Below are positions 35,885-47,102 of a stretch of 64,000 nucleotides of DNA, piece by piece. The translations under genes were made by a program, and so were the position numbers. Below the pieces are notes generated by a model. That model was not told the origin of the DNA and ran no database searches. It saw only the letters and a list, made by a program, of their open reading frames with translations. Source of the stretch: Dermanyssus gallinae (taxonomy: Eukaryota > Arthropoda > Arachnida > Mesostigmata > Dermanyssidae). Location: positions 1-64,000 of the forward strand of contig QVRM01003983.1 in NCBI GenBank assembly GCA_003439945.1, read 5' to 3'. Every line of letters starts with the position of its first letter. The stretch's first letter is position 1.

Positions 35885-36303
35885 TATATATATATATATA
35901 GGGTCATTCATATCGTTATGTACTCATTTTGAGGTTTGGTAGAACTCGGCAAGAAAATAATTTTTCCCAATGGAAGGAGGGGGCGGAAACGTCTTGTTGA
36001 CGCTTCACTAGCTTGCGTAGCGAAAAGCGAACAACCAGATTGAGGAAAGTCATAAAAAGTCGATATGTTACGTAAACGCTTTTTCGTGAAAAATCGTAAT
36101 TTTTTTACGCAATAGTAAATTTAATGCCCACCATTTTCGTACGCATCTGATGCAATAGGAGCAATATCTAGGAGAAAAAAGGCAAAACAACTGCTTTTAT
36201 AAACTTCACTCTCTCTCCTTAACAAGACGTTTCCGTCTCTTCCTTCCATTGGGAAAAGTTATTTTTTGCCGAGTTCTACCAAACCTCGAATTAAGTACAT
36301 AAC

Positions 36304-36305
<2 letters not shown>
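35885..36305. mobile_element. Foldback/MITE element, short copy
   Basis: The left arm starts GGGTCATTCATATCGTTATG (about 35901) and continues GAGGTTTGGTAGAACTCGGC. The right arm, in reverse complement, ends at about 36305 with the same GAGGTTTGGTAGAACTCGGC block. The arms are roughly 100 bp. The interior around 36010-36120 matches the 982-bp copy at 42934-43915. The last bases of the right arm are missing and replaced by TA repeat, so the end is eroded. No protein is encoded. Confidence 0.85.

Positions 36306-36366
<61 letters not shown>
36304..36366. repeat. (TA)n microsatellite, about 62 bases
   Basis: Separates the foldback element from the LINE remnant. Confidence 0.95.
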
Positions 36367-36369
<3 letters not shown>

Positions 36370-36393
36370 CAAATGGCTTGTTCTAGAGGCTAG

Positions 36394-36480
36394 GTTACTT
36401 TTGGGAATCAGGGCTACCTCCGCCCTCTTCCAGTCTCTAGGCATTTTCGGGCGGAGGTAGTCCTGATTCCCAAAAGTAAC
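36394..36480. repeat. Long hairpin: 32-bp inverted repeat in LINE sequence
   Basis: Left arm 36394-36425 and right arm 36449-36480 are complementary with one mismatch around a 23-base loop. Both arms encode the same RT domain 1 peptide on opposite strands (RAEVxLIPKSN). The minus-strand copy extends to PRDWKRAEVALIPKSNLASR. Confidence 0.95.
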
Positions 36481-36901
36481 AGAGGGTACATACCCATATG
36501 TCTCCTGATCACCCTAGCAAAAAGGTATGAGGCAATTATATAAGACAGACTTAGGGCGTTTCCGGAACAGTGGTGGTCTCCTATCGGCCAATCAATACGG
36601 ATTTCGCAAGAACAGATCAGTTCTCACAGCAATACAACGAATTACAGCCAAAGATGACTCGCTTCACGGTTTGCCTATATACAAACGGAAGCTCCTTGTG
36701 GCAGTCCTTCTAGATTTCAGGAATGCGTTTAAAAGCCTCCGTGGCAAGGGATTATAGACACCCTGGTGAGAAAAGCGGTTCCTCCCTTTCTCGTAAGGAC
36801 TGCCTCGGGATTCATGGAGGACAGAAGAGTTCTTAACGGCGCTGTGGAGATGGACATGGCGGCAGGAGTTCCACAAGGGTTAATCCTGAGCCCCCTGCTC
36901 T

Positions 36902-37076
36902 AAAATACTTTTCGGACTGACCACTAGCTAAGATTTAGCGACTACGGGACTGCTTTTCGCATTATTTCATAGACGGACCCCATAAATACAAATGTGCAAG
37001 GGTGGGGCTCAAACCCGCGCACCTATGTGTCTCCTCCGCTTGCGAGGCTCAGGCGAACGCACCATGTTACCCCACA
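36902..37076 (-). mobile_element. tRNA-derived SINE inserted in the LINE reverse transcriptase
   Basis: Same family as 27420-27632. On the minus strand GTGCGCGGGTTTGAGCCCC is the B box, with AACATGGTGCGTTCGCCTGA as the A-box side. It splits the RT motif SPLL|WN exactly. The LINE text CTGCTCT occurs at both edges (36896-36901 and about 37077-37082), consistent with a short target duplication, and the LINE reading resumes in phase with WNITYDDV. Confidence 0.85.
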
Positions 37077-38340
37077 TGCTCTGGAACATAACATATGACG
37101 ACGTCCTGAGACAGCAAGATCTCCCACAGGGAGTGGAGATTATTGCGTACGCGGGTGACTTGGCCATAATTACTCAAGCAAAGATAGAGGAATAACTAGA
37201 ATTAAAGACAAACACGGCTCTCTGGGCGACAAAGAGCGAGGTCATCCTCTTGACAGGGAAGAAACGAGTGAACAGCATGCAACTCACGCTGGCGGGCCAG
37301 GAGATCAAGTAAGTAACAGAAGCCAGATACCTAAGCCAGACAGACGACATCAACAGATGACGTGGCTGCAATCAAACGGGTTCGTAGGTATTGGGACTAG
37401 CCCCCTCGTCGGACCAGTGGGGAAACCCGTGAGTGACCTCGGCTAAATGATCCGTTAGGCGCTCGTCACTTCTCCTCCTAATGGCCCATAGTACTGTTAG
37501 ATGGATATCTGGGCCATTAGAAAGTGAAGCTTAAGGGGGAAGTTTGTGGAGTGGGTAGGGGTCTTGCCGGACCAATATCTAACCGCCAGGGTCGAATTCC
37601 ACAATGCTCAAAAGGGGGAACACTTCGCACTCGTAGCAGCAGTGCATAAAAACGTTCACCCTTCGAAAAAGAATATAAGGTAATCCCTGCGTGCAGGACG
37701 GTTAGCGCAGCGGCGGCTCTCATTCTTGCCCGAACGATCTCGTGGGATCTGAAGGCAGCCAGGGCCGCCGCTTATGGGATAACCCCGACCCCAAAAAAGG
37801 CGAGAAACGTTAGCGCACAATCGACCTCTGGCAGGAAGAGTGGGACGGCCTAAAACAGGATGCTCCAGGCGCCAGCCCCCGCACCCTGATCCCAAACAGC
37901 AGAGACTGGCTCAATCGACCTAGGGGAGAACTAACACCACCCAGATCCTTACAAGACTCCCAGTTTCACCTGTTTAGGAGCAGGAAGGCCCCACGTGTGT
38001 CCAGTGCGGCGACGGACTCGATGATAACAGCTTTTAATCTACGGAACATCATCAAGAAAATGACGGAATCTACAAGCGTTACTAGCTTTTTCGAGTATAC
38101 TACAGAAGAAGCCAAGGGCCGCCTTTTTATTCACTTGCGTCTCTCTCGCTTGCTCCGGGGGAACACACCAGCCGAATGTTGTAGGCTCGCCCTACTGACG
38201 ATTTGATCGTATGCGCAAACAAATCCCAGTCAGACTAAAAAACGGGATCATGACAAGTTTTTAGTGGGTTTGAATTTTTTTGGGCCCGCGCTTGCAGGGA
38301 GCTTCCCTGCAACGATATCCGTGCGCGCAACCGCATCTTC

Positions 38341-40430
38341 CAGTTAATCCTCCAAAAATAATATGTATGTATATTTATTTATTTATAATTTGAATATAGA
38401 AGAGATATTGATCAGAAGTGTGCTTAGCGATTGATATCATACACTTTTCCAGAAATTAGAAACTATACAATATTCTGAGCGAATGCTGCGTTTAGGCAAC
38501 GTGGAACGTTAAATCGTCAGTTTTCTCGCGTAACCTTTCCGGACCGTCAAGCTACATGTATGCGGCTCTAGAGTAATCATACGGGCGTGATATGAAGTTA
38601 CATATCCGTTGGGCTGCATTTTCCTAGTCCGTTCTCTTTATTAAATAGCAATCAAAATACGATTATGTAATGTATACCGAGACGACACATACACTTATCT
38701 TACGATTTGGAGACGATCCTCTTAAGATTTGTGGAATCTAGTTTAGGCGATATTTCGTTCATTGCTGCTAGACCTCTCGTGTTGTAGTTGCTCTCCTACT
38801 GAGTCTACATCACCGCTTCACTCAGCGTAACAAACGTCGTTACAATTGGTGGCGATACGGTTTGATTGCATCGTTACATTTGGTGGAGATGCTTCGGCTC
38901 CTGAGGACGAGAGGACGGCGACTTAACCGAGGGGCCAGCGGGCAATGGGCGACGGCGACGACGACGACACAGAGCACGGACCGCAACGGACAACAACCGA
39001 CCACCACCGACGACCACGAGATCGCCACAGAACCGACCACGGCCACCAACCCGTAATCAAACGAATGTCGCCAAATGCAAGCTATGAACTATAAAGACAC
39101 ACATTGCAGTGTCTTAGAAATGCGGATGGGTTGGACTTAAATTGGCACATATATTCTACAAAAATGTCTTTTAAGCTTGGACCATATTGCATACATATAC
39201 AATACGAGTGTGATTGTGCAGTTTTCGTATATTCAGATTTTGTTTTTAAATTAGGGCTTACATGTTAGCTAGTTTCATTTAATATCAAGTTAGTAACAGC
39301 AGCGTAACGTGGACGCACAGTTGCTTAATCGATTTAAGTGATCTATCAACATTCGAAATCGTAAAGCAAGTAAAGTGAAGTCAAGTCGATTATGTGTTTT
39401 GCCAGGTATTGTATAATCTTGTTTTGGGCGGAAAATAGTGATAAGCTTGTCCTATAGGCTGTATACGGTACAACTTGAAGCTCGGTTCTGCGGTGTTACC
39501 AGTTTTGTTGTTGCTAGTCTGAAGTTCAATATATGCATAATTATTGGTTAGCATATTGTAAATGGTTATTGACCAAATAGCAGGTATTATATTTTGTTAC
39601 ATCAGACGGTTTACAGAAACCGGATTGGAGCATTCAAGTAAATGATATGCTGTGCACTAATCAGTCAGCTTCATGGTGGCCAGGTCAAACACAAATTTTA
39701 TGGTGAAATCCATGTATAGCGAATCGAAGGGTCAGATGACGATTTGCCATATTGGGATTCTTCCACGTGTCCGAGGTGAGGACAGGCGTCATAAAGAAGG
39801 CTGGATCGACATCAGCTAGTTTCGCCTCCCAATTCTGGATGTGCTGCCTAAATGCCTCAGTGTGAGGCAGGTTGAAGCTTCGCTGCAAAGTCTCTGTGAA
39901 GAGAGGTGTTCCAGCCGCCAGGTAGACAAGTCGGTTGCGTCTTGTTCTATGGACACCCAGGGTACGCTTGAGGAATGCAGCTTATATGCATAATTATAAT
40001 TCAGTCAAGAAAATTGGGAAATTCAATGTATGACTTTTCTGGTAGGGTTAGGTGAGTCAGACGTAGCAGATCCGGCGTCCATCTATATAGACGCTTTAGA
40101 GATATATATTTGTTTTTTTGTTTGTTTTGTGAAGCCCTTAATATATGCACTTATAATAAGGGTTTCACCAAAAACGAAAGCATTTTTTCAACGGCCTGAA
40201 GCGTCCACCACAAAAACCTACACTTAACGCTCTGGCTATTATATTTTTTACGCTCGTAATATGCTAAGATGCCTGTGGCACAATAGCGCATAAATGCACC
40301 CGTCGTCATCGCGTTCTTGCTACTGGACTTGAATGGGCTCTCTTATATGGAAGGAATTTAGCAGTAGCACAATGGCAATAACCACATCTAACAGAAACAA
40401 CTAGCAAGTCCGGGGCTTGAACTTTCTATA
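38341..40430. other. Mostly unrecognised; holds one unexplained minus-strand frame
   Basis: 38390-38900 and 39060-39600 are AT-rich without motifs. 38880-39056 contains GAC/ACC triplet repeats. See the separate entry at 39685-39960. The segment 39960-40430 has no recognised content. Confidence 0.35.
39685..39960 (-). CDS. Unrecognised open frame, possible exon or repeat remnant
   Basis: Minus-strand frame continuing upstream of its first ATG (39888): RNRLVYLAAGTPLFTET is followed by QRSFNLPHTEAFRQHIQNWE and DVDPAFFMTPVLTSDTWKN. Amino-acid composition is balanced and non-repetitive, unlike neighbouring frames, which is why it is listed. I do not recognise the family. It could be a decayed transposon protein or an exon of an unknown gene. 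No clear splice sites were established. Confidence 0.25.
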   Translation of the reverse strand: MGVHRTRRNRLVYLAAGTPLFTETLQRSFNLPHTEAFRQHIQNWEAKLADVDPAFFMTPVLTSDTWKNPNMANRHLTLRFAIHGFHHKICV

Positions 40431-40436
40431 GCCGGT

Positions 40437-41200
40437 TTGTTTATCATGGTTGCCTTGGAAACGCCCCGTTTCGAACAGCGTGTAAGCCGCTCAAGCTACC
40501 GCCGCTGCAAGGTGTGTTTTAAGTACCTGGGCGTGATCCTGGACAGGGAGGACTCTCACAGAAACACTTGTAAAGAATTATGTGCGCTATACAGCAGAAA
40601 AGGCTGTCAAGGCCTCAGCAGTGCTGCGATAAATGCTCCTGCCGACTAGAGAAGCAACCGACTACCAGGGCTACAACACTTCGCCTTCTCAACAAGACTT
40701 CAAGACCTATGACATGACACACAAAACCTTCCTAGACAGGCTCACTGGGACCTAAGAGTAAACGAACTACCCTCAAACGGCCCCTCCATTAACCTCCATA
40801 CGAAGGGACTAATAATCAGCAGGACAGATACCCTCTAAACAAATGGAGCCAGCAATAGGAAGTAACTCAGCTGGGCCACCTACCTACTCACGCAACTTCT
40901 AACAGGCCACGGTGACAGCTAACTCATTGGATAGATGCATCTAGACGATATCGTGCCACAGACAACTTAGCCCATTACGAGCGTCTAAAATGTGGTTGTC
41001 AGAGCGTTAAAAAACCTTGATCGTACTAACTACCCTTAAATCGTATATGCAACTCAGGGAAGACTGACGGTATAAGGCACGGCTACTTACGCTATGACCT
41101 TTTCGATACTGAGAGACGGCTACTCGGAATCTTGGCATCCAAGACTGGGATGTCTCCTGAAGTGCCATGGGTTCTGGTTTATGCTAAGAAAATTCGCAGA
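40437..41200 (+). pseudogene. R1-like LINE C-terminal remnant
   Basis: Plus-strand segments FKYLGVILDRE (post-RT thumb motif YLGVxLD, about 40520-40550), a CKELCALYSRKG-like helix, DLRVNELPSNGPSINLHTKG-like text, then LLTGHGD (about 40895-40915). The last resembles the L(T)GHGxF motif just before the C-terminal zinc finger of R1/LOA elements (compare LTDHGEF at about 62650). Several stops and frameshifts. Confidence 0.6.
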
Positions 41201-41826
41201 TTTTAACTCGGGGCCAATTTTACCAGTTCATCTATAGTAAACTTATATAAAATTATTCATATATACGCACTATTTTGGGCGATACATTGTAGATGAACAC
41301 CTTTTATTGTGCATTGTTATGGATCACGCACACGTTAATATTTTATTGGTTTTATCGGCATGATAAATTCTTTTAATTTTTTTCTGCAAGGGAAATCTGA
41401 TTCAACAACTAGACCCTCGTCGGGCGCATTTTCGTATATCGTAATATATACTACAGTCTCAAATTTCTCTAAGCGAATCTCTGTCTAGCCAGCGGATTTT
41501 AGCAATTCTCCAACGCGAAATGGGGTACCTAAGTCTCACGTATTTTCTTTCCCTCCAAGAATTCTACGCCATAACGTCAACAAAATGCATCGTTGGCGCT
41601 GTAAATCGAACACAGTCGATAGAAAAGTTGCTATCTGAACAGTCAACATTACTAAGTTAAGGCGGCTAAAACTGTAAAGAATGCGTTCTTTAAACCCCTT
41701 TCGGGGCTAGTTTCTAAGACTCGCTGGCATTTCAGTCTCCGAGTGGCATTTCAGTCTCCAATTTTTCCAAAAGTATTTTATTCACTTAAAGTCCTAGTGT
41801 CATGGTAGTGCCTGAAACCATTATAG
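41201..41826. other. No recognised feature
   Basis: AT-rich, without motif-bearing frames. Confidence 0.3.
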
Positions 41827-42255
41827 TTGGAACCCCATATAGGTCCGCTGACAATAAATATTTGGCGTGTCTTTGCGACCAGCATTTTGCCATCCAGGCT
41901 TACGGACGCGATAGTGGTTCCCTTAATTAATATGAAAAGTGAACGAAGTTCAGAATCTAATTATAGGCCGACTGTTGATCACATCTTCAAGGCTTTTAAA
42001 AAGGCACGGTACTTTCTCTGGGATGGAGGATATGACATGATAATCCGCAGAGTAGAGCATTTTTTACAAGGAGACGTAGGCATTCATTTCGTCTCTCATG
42101 GCCTTATGCCCCTTGACAGAATATACACCCTACGAGTTGCTACGCTAGCTTTTAGGACTTCCCGTACCTGCAGCAATTACGTTTTGGCATGTCTCTATCA
42201 CGTGACCCTAGACCCGCGTCGTTGTAGTCCTGCGTGTCGTATGCCAGCAATCTAG
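41827..42255 (+). pseudogene. Short LINE reverse-transcriptase fragment followed by unrelated frame
   Basis: LPSRLTDAIVVPLI...ESNYRP (about 41885-41970) matches the first RT block of Jockey/CR1-type LINEs (AxIVPLxKxG...NYRPI). The frame then continues for about 90 codons without RT motifs, so the RT was cut and joined to other sequence. Confidence 0.5.
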
Positions 42256-42633
42256 TAAGCTATTCCAACAAATATTCGATACCTCGCTACTCTGCAGCAC
42301 TTTGTATGCGACAAAGATAAAACCGCCTCTGAATTCGTTGTGCAGGAGTGACTTTTAGGCCAATGTTTAGTCCAAACATGAATATATGTACCGACACATG
42401 CACCGCTGCGATGAATTGGAAGTGACATGCAAATAATTGATTGTTCAGAGACGCATCCTACCTATAAGTTTACTTGTGCAATTGGGTTTTGATAAAAGGG
42501 CACTCGCATTGTGCTCGATGACTTAGCACACTGCCTTGAGTAATTTTTGTATTTTTAGATGCTATTTAATTATTTTGAATAAGAACTAAAGTGTTGTGAA
42601 ATGCAGTTTTGCGTAAACCACGTTTATAAGTTT

Positions 42634-42637
<4 letters not shown>

Positions 42638-42681
<44 letters not shown>
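42638..42681. repeat. (TA)n microsatellite
   Basis: About 44 bases of pure TA, then GATTGATTGATT. Confidence 0.95.
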
Positions 42682-42684
<3 letters not shown>

Positions 42685-42933
42685 TGATTGATTTACTGTT
42701 CGCTTGGCATGTATACCTAAATACACATGTCACCCTTTTATATCAGGCGCGCTTAGAGCGGCAGCATATATATTACCTACGCATCCATATAATCCATGTA
42801 TACTTCAATACCTACTGAGTATTTGCTTTCCATTGTGCCAATCTCTTCTTTGTAATATCGACCAGGTTATTTTTTACATTTGGTCCTGGAGCTAGGGCCT
42901 CCGACAGCTCTATATCTCTGCTCCCTCCATATA

Positions 42934-43915
42934 CAGGGTCATTCATATTGTTGTGCACACATTTCGAGGTTTGATAGAACTCGGCAAGAAAATAAGTTTT
43001 CCCTATGGTGGGAAGACGTGGAAACGTCTTGTTTAGCAGAGAGAGTGAAGTTTATAAAAGTAGTTTTTCTGCCTTTTTTTTCTTACATAGTTGTGCGAAA
43101 TCTCTGTTTGCGGGAGAACCAGTCAACGCATGAAGGAACCGATTACGCCGGCGTGTTCGGAGGAAAATTCTGCACAACAGAAGGAAGAACAAGGAAGACA
43201 CTTCACTAGCTTGCGTACCAAAAAGCTAATACCCAGATTAGGGAAAGTCATGAAAAGTCGATATTTTACGTTAACGCCTTTTCATGAAAAATCGTAAAAT
43301 GTTTCCATTGCGACCAAAAATGTACGTCCGAAAGACCACTCTCACGCAATAGCAAATTTAATGCCCATCATTTTCGTATCAAGGTGATGGTGCTGCGTTA
43401 CGTAGTTGTCAAGTCACTAAGCTTTTTCGGTAGCCATAGTTGTTATGTTTTACGTGCAAGTTTTCACGTTCAGAACCGTAAAAAATTGCCAAGACGTTTC
43501 CGCCCCCTCCTTCCACTAGGAAAAAACCTCAAAATATGTACCTAACTTTCTCATACGCCCTATGGAAATATGCATGCCTTCGCTTTCGATATGGCTATCG
43601 AAAAAGCTTAGTGACTTGACAACTACGTAACGCAGCACCATCAGCTACGCAAGCTAGTCAAGTGTCTTCCGTTGTGCAGAATTTTCCTCCGAACACGCCG
43701 GTGTAATCGGTTCCTTCATGCGTTGACTGGTTCTCCCGCAAACAGAGATTTTGCACAAATATGTAGGAAAAAAAAAGCAAAAAAACTAGTTTTATAAACT
43801 TCACTCTCTCTCCTAAACAAGACGTTTCCACGTCTTCCCTCCATAGGGAAAACTTATTTTCTTGCCGAGTTCTATCAAACCTCGAAATGCGTGCACAACA
43901 ATATGAATGACCCTG
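42934..43915. mobile_element. Foldback element, 982 bp, with about 270-bp inverted repeats
   Basis: Begins CAGGGTCATTCATATTGTTG and ends with its complement, flanked by TA on each side (42932-42933, 43916-43917). The arms (about 42934-43210 and 43655-43915) are nearly identical in reverse complement, including the blocks GGTTTGATAGAACTCGGCAA and GAACCAGTCAACGCATGAAG. A second inner inverted pair lies at about 43385-43440 and 43585-43645. Open frames across the arms appear on both strands only because the arms mirror each other. No transposase is present, so it is non-autonomous. The TA duplication and CAGGG ends suggest mobilisation by a Tc1/mariner-type enzyme (inference). Confidence 0.9.

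Positions 43916-43978
<63 letters not shown>
43916..43978. repeat. (TA)n microsatellite at foldback right end
   Basis: About 60 bases of TA (one G) abutting the element. Confidence 0.95.
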
Positions 43979-43980
<2 letters not shown>

Positions 43981-45065
43981 GACACATGATGATCATGATG
44001 AGTGAAGGTTGGGTAGTATATGTGAGTTCCATTGCCACGCAGATCTCTTTTAGTGTACGATATACAATTATGTACTTGGCTTTAAAAATCTCTAGTGAAA
44101 GCCCGACCGTGCGGATTGCTATTTGTGAAGCCTGTGACACAGAATGAAGTAAGATCGAAAGCGGCGGCGTAACACGTGAGGTGACTTTGGATAAGCAAAG
44201 TCACGATACTATATCATAGTAATATGATTCTTGGCCGAGAAAAAGCTGAAATGCTCTTGAATATTAATTAAAACCTTACGTTATAGGCGAATTTAATGTG
44301 AGGTAACGAACACTGAGATATGGCTTTAGGGTGCACACATTTAATGGTGCATGTGATTGACCAGGTTATGTTTAAGCCGTTCGTTTAATACAAGATATGG
44401 GGCTACTCTAACGTTTTCATAGATATGATTAATCATAGATATCATCTTGCAGGGAATCGTGAGGGCTAAGTATATGTATGAAGACAGCCAAAATGTCATT
44501 ACTTCATGGTCGCCGGCTTTCTATTGTCTTCCTGATATTCTTCCATTCGTCTAGCATATAAACAGCACATAGTTAGCACGCACATGTGCTAACATATAAA
44601 CACGTAGCGAATAAATTCATTCGCGCACGTGACAACGGAGCTTCAATATATCCTTCTGTGCGTTACAAAAAACCGACAATAAAATTGGTTCTTTGAACCT
44701 GTAAAATGTAAGTCTCCGTGCGTAAAATGTTTACTCCCTGTTTTGAGAACAGATGAGCGCCTAGCTCAGTGCACAAGTACATATTTTTCAGCATGACATT
44801 ATCTTGAAGGAAGCGCCATGTTGTTCACCGTACTTCTTCCGGCAAGCGTGTAACGCAATTCCTTACATACAAAGAAAAATAGGCTTCAAAAGGGTATGTG
44901 TCGCGCCAAAATCAACTGCGCGAATCCTTGCGTTAGAGCTTCTAAATATGTGTACGGGTGAAAAAAACAAATAAATACACACATGTTATACTATTTATGT
45001 ATTTTATATATACCATTACATACGTCATGGATAGCTTTAAATATTTTATACATGTATTCTTTTGC

Positions 45066-45070
<5 letters not shown>
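43979..45070. other. No recognised feature
   Basis: AT-rich intergenic DNA. No motif-bearing frame. Confidence 0.3.
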
Positions 45071-45129
<59 letters not shown>

Positions 45130-45146
45130 TATTTATATATATAATT
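45071..45146. repeat. (TA)n microsatellite, about 75 bases
   Basis: TA run with a few T/A-rich interruptions at its right end. Confidence 0.95.
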
Positions 45147-45359
45147 TTTTTCGCAATTGTTGTTTAATTTAGCCATAACATATGTTTGCGCACTTGTAGA
45201 TACATGCATACGTACACACGTATTGTACCTGTCAGGGGTAGGGCGTTGTGTTTACACACATGCAAAAGTCCAAGGTTAGGTTAAAAACCGTTTAGCTGAA
45301 GCTTCTAGTCCAGCATTGTAGAAGGTAGTCAGTCAGTCTAAAATTGACGGTGCTCTAAC

Positions 45360-45812
45360 GTGAGAGAGATGTGGTGCTGCTGGTGGTGGTGGTAGCAGCG
45401 TGCTTAAGCGTGCTAGCATTGACAATCGGATTTAACTCGTCGGTGTGACCAGCGGTTCGGTTTGATGACGAGCGCGTTCATCTCTGCTCTGATGCAGTTA
45501 TTGTAAGAGCATCATAGCACAACATAAAGACTCCCGAGTCGACTGCAGAGTACGGCTGCTGCGCCAAATGGCCGGCCGGGCCGGGCTGGGCTTCGACGAG
45601 AACCGAGCGAGCGAGCGCAGCAGCAGCAGCAGCATTTGAATGTGCCCGCCGCCAGGAGGGCGGTGTCGCTCGCGGCCTGCCGAGCGGCGATGCGTTCATT
45701 CGCTCCTCGCCACCCAAGAGCTGCTAGCGCTGCTGCCATTTTGTAAAGTGAGGCGATTTTTTGGCGATTTTCGGTGTTTTTGAGCATTGTTCGCGGGTGC
45801 TGAGTGGCCGAC
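45360..45812 (+). promoter_or_regulatory. Promoter/5' leader region of 14-3-3 copy 2
   Basis: A GC-rich block immediately upstream of the ATG. It includes CAGCAGCAGCAGCAGC (about 45618-45634) and CTGCTGCCATTTTGT at about 45729-45743, a good match to the YY1-type GCCATTTT core often found near metazoan transcription starts. No TATA box was found. The exact start is unknown. Confidence 0.35.
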
Positions 45813-45865
45813 ATGGACAAGGAACAGCTCGTGCAGCAGGCGAAGATCGCCGAGCAGGCCGAAAG
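45813..45865 (+). CDS. 14-3-3zeta: 14-3-3 zeta copy 2, coding exon 1
   Basis: ATG in CGAC-ATG-G context; ends GAAAG|GTAGGT. 17 codons plus two bases. Confidence 0.93.
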
Positions 45866-47058
45866 GTAGGTGGATCGTCGATTCGACCCGATCGCCAGGC
45901 GCCTCAGGCGCCTGGCGTTGGAGCTGGGGCCGGTCGAGGCGTGCGTTTTGCTCTCCTGTCATTGCGGCGGCGCCGCCGCTGCCGCTGCTGCCGGTGTGTC
46001 TTCGCCGTGATCTCGTTTCGTTGTTGACTCGTTCGCTCGTGGCTGGCTGGCTGACTGGCTGGCTTCGTTGACCAGTGGCCAATTTGCCCAGCTTCGCCGT
46101 CGTCGTCGTCGCTGTTGCTCGCGGCCACCAAGCTAGTTCAACCACCACCACCACCTACAACCACCAACCACTATGGCAGTTACAACCATCGCCGGCATTG
46201 CTCCTGCCAGCAACAACAACAGCCCCAGCCACAACAGCAGCAGCAGCAGCGGCACCTCCACCTTCATCTTCATCACCACCACCACCACCATCATTACCAG
46301 CCATTCGACCATTGTTGCTGAGAACCCGAGAAGATTGAGGTGGTCCTGATCCGGGGACAATCGGTCATCAAAAACGGCTGTGGGGGCTATGATCGTGGGG
46401 GTGGTGGTGCCGCCGTCGCCGCTGCTGCCACCGGTGACGGCGACTCCCGCAACAACAACAGCAACAACAAACAACAATTTCAGTAGCAATGTAGACAATT
46501 CCCGACCCGCTCCCTCCCTCCCCCCAAAACACGGCTTGTGCCGCTGAGCCTGTTGCTGTTACGCACTCGGGACCATTGGAACTGTTCATACGACTGTTAG
46601 CAAACACCTCTACTAATTCGACTACTACTACTACTACTATAATTACTACTACAATTTACTACTACTACTACTACAACAATGATTGCTTATCGATAATGAA
46701 GAGCTGCATGTGAGGCTGCAGGGAGGAGGCGTTGGTCGGTCGGTCGTGCATGCATGCATGCATGCATACATACATGACGCGCTGCAGCCGCTGCTGCTGT
46801 TGCTCACATTGCCGTCGTCGTCGTCGTCGTTGTTGTTGTTGTTGTTGTTGTGGTTGTTGTTGGGGAGGTGTCGGTGTCAACCGGGCTCATCTTTCAACCA
46901 ACCAATTAATCAATCAGCCAGCCAGCAGAATGTGTCTGTCTGGTTTCAAGCAATCAAGCTGGTTAAGGTCGATTAGTCAGTTACCGAAATGCCCACCAGT
47001 TTATCATCTACGTAATCAACTCAAGGATGTATTTGCTATCTATAGCTATACCTATATG

Positions 47059-47102
<44 letters not shown>

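Larger units (their letters stand above)
36380..38340 (+). pseudogene. R1-like LINE remnant: reverse transcriptase to C-terminus
   Basis: Plus-strand segments in broken frames: RAEVVLIPKSNRGYIPICLL (domain 1, from about 36450), SANQYGFRKNRSVLTAIQRI (36580-36650), LLVAVLLDFRNAFKSL (catalytic LDxxNAF motif, 36690-36735), and AAGVPQGLILSPLL (36858-36900). A SINE then interrupts, and WNITYDDVLRQQDLPQGVEI with YAGDLAII follow (37080-37170). The usual YADD catalytic motif reads YAGD, so the copy is dead. Downstream frames to about 38210 include SEVILLTGKKR and an arginine-rich C-terminal region typical of R1/LOA. Stops are frequent. Confidence 0.8.

Noticed and set aside
43658..44140. Open frames of 100-160 codons in the foldback arms (also 42880-43209)
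   Set aside because: The same peptide appears from both arms because the arms are inverted copies; the frame runs through a TA array. Not a gene.
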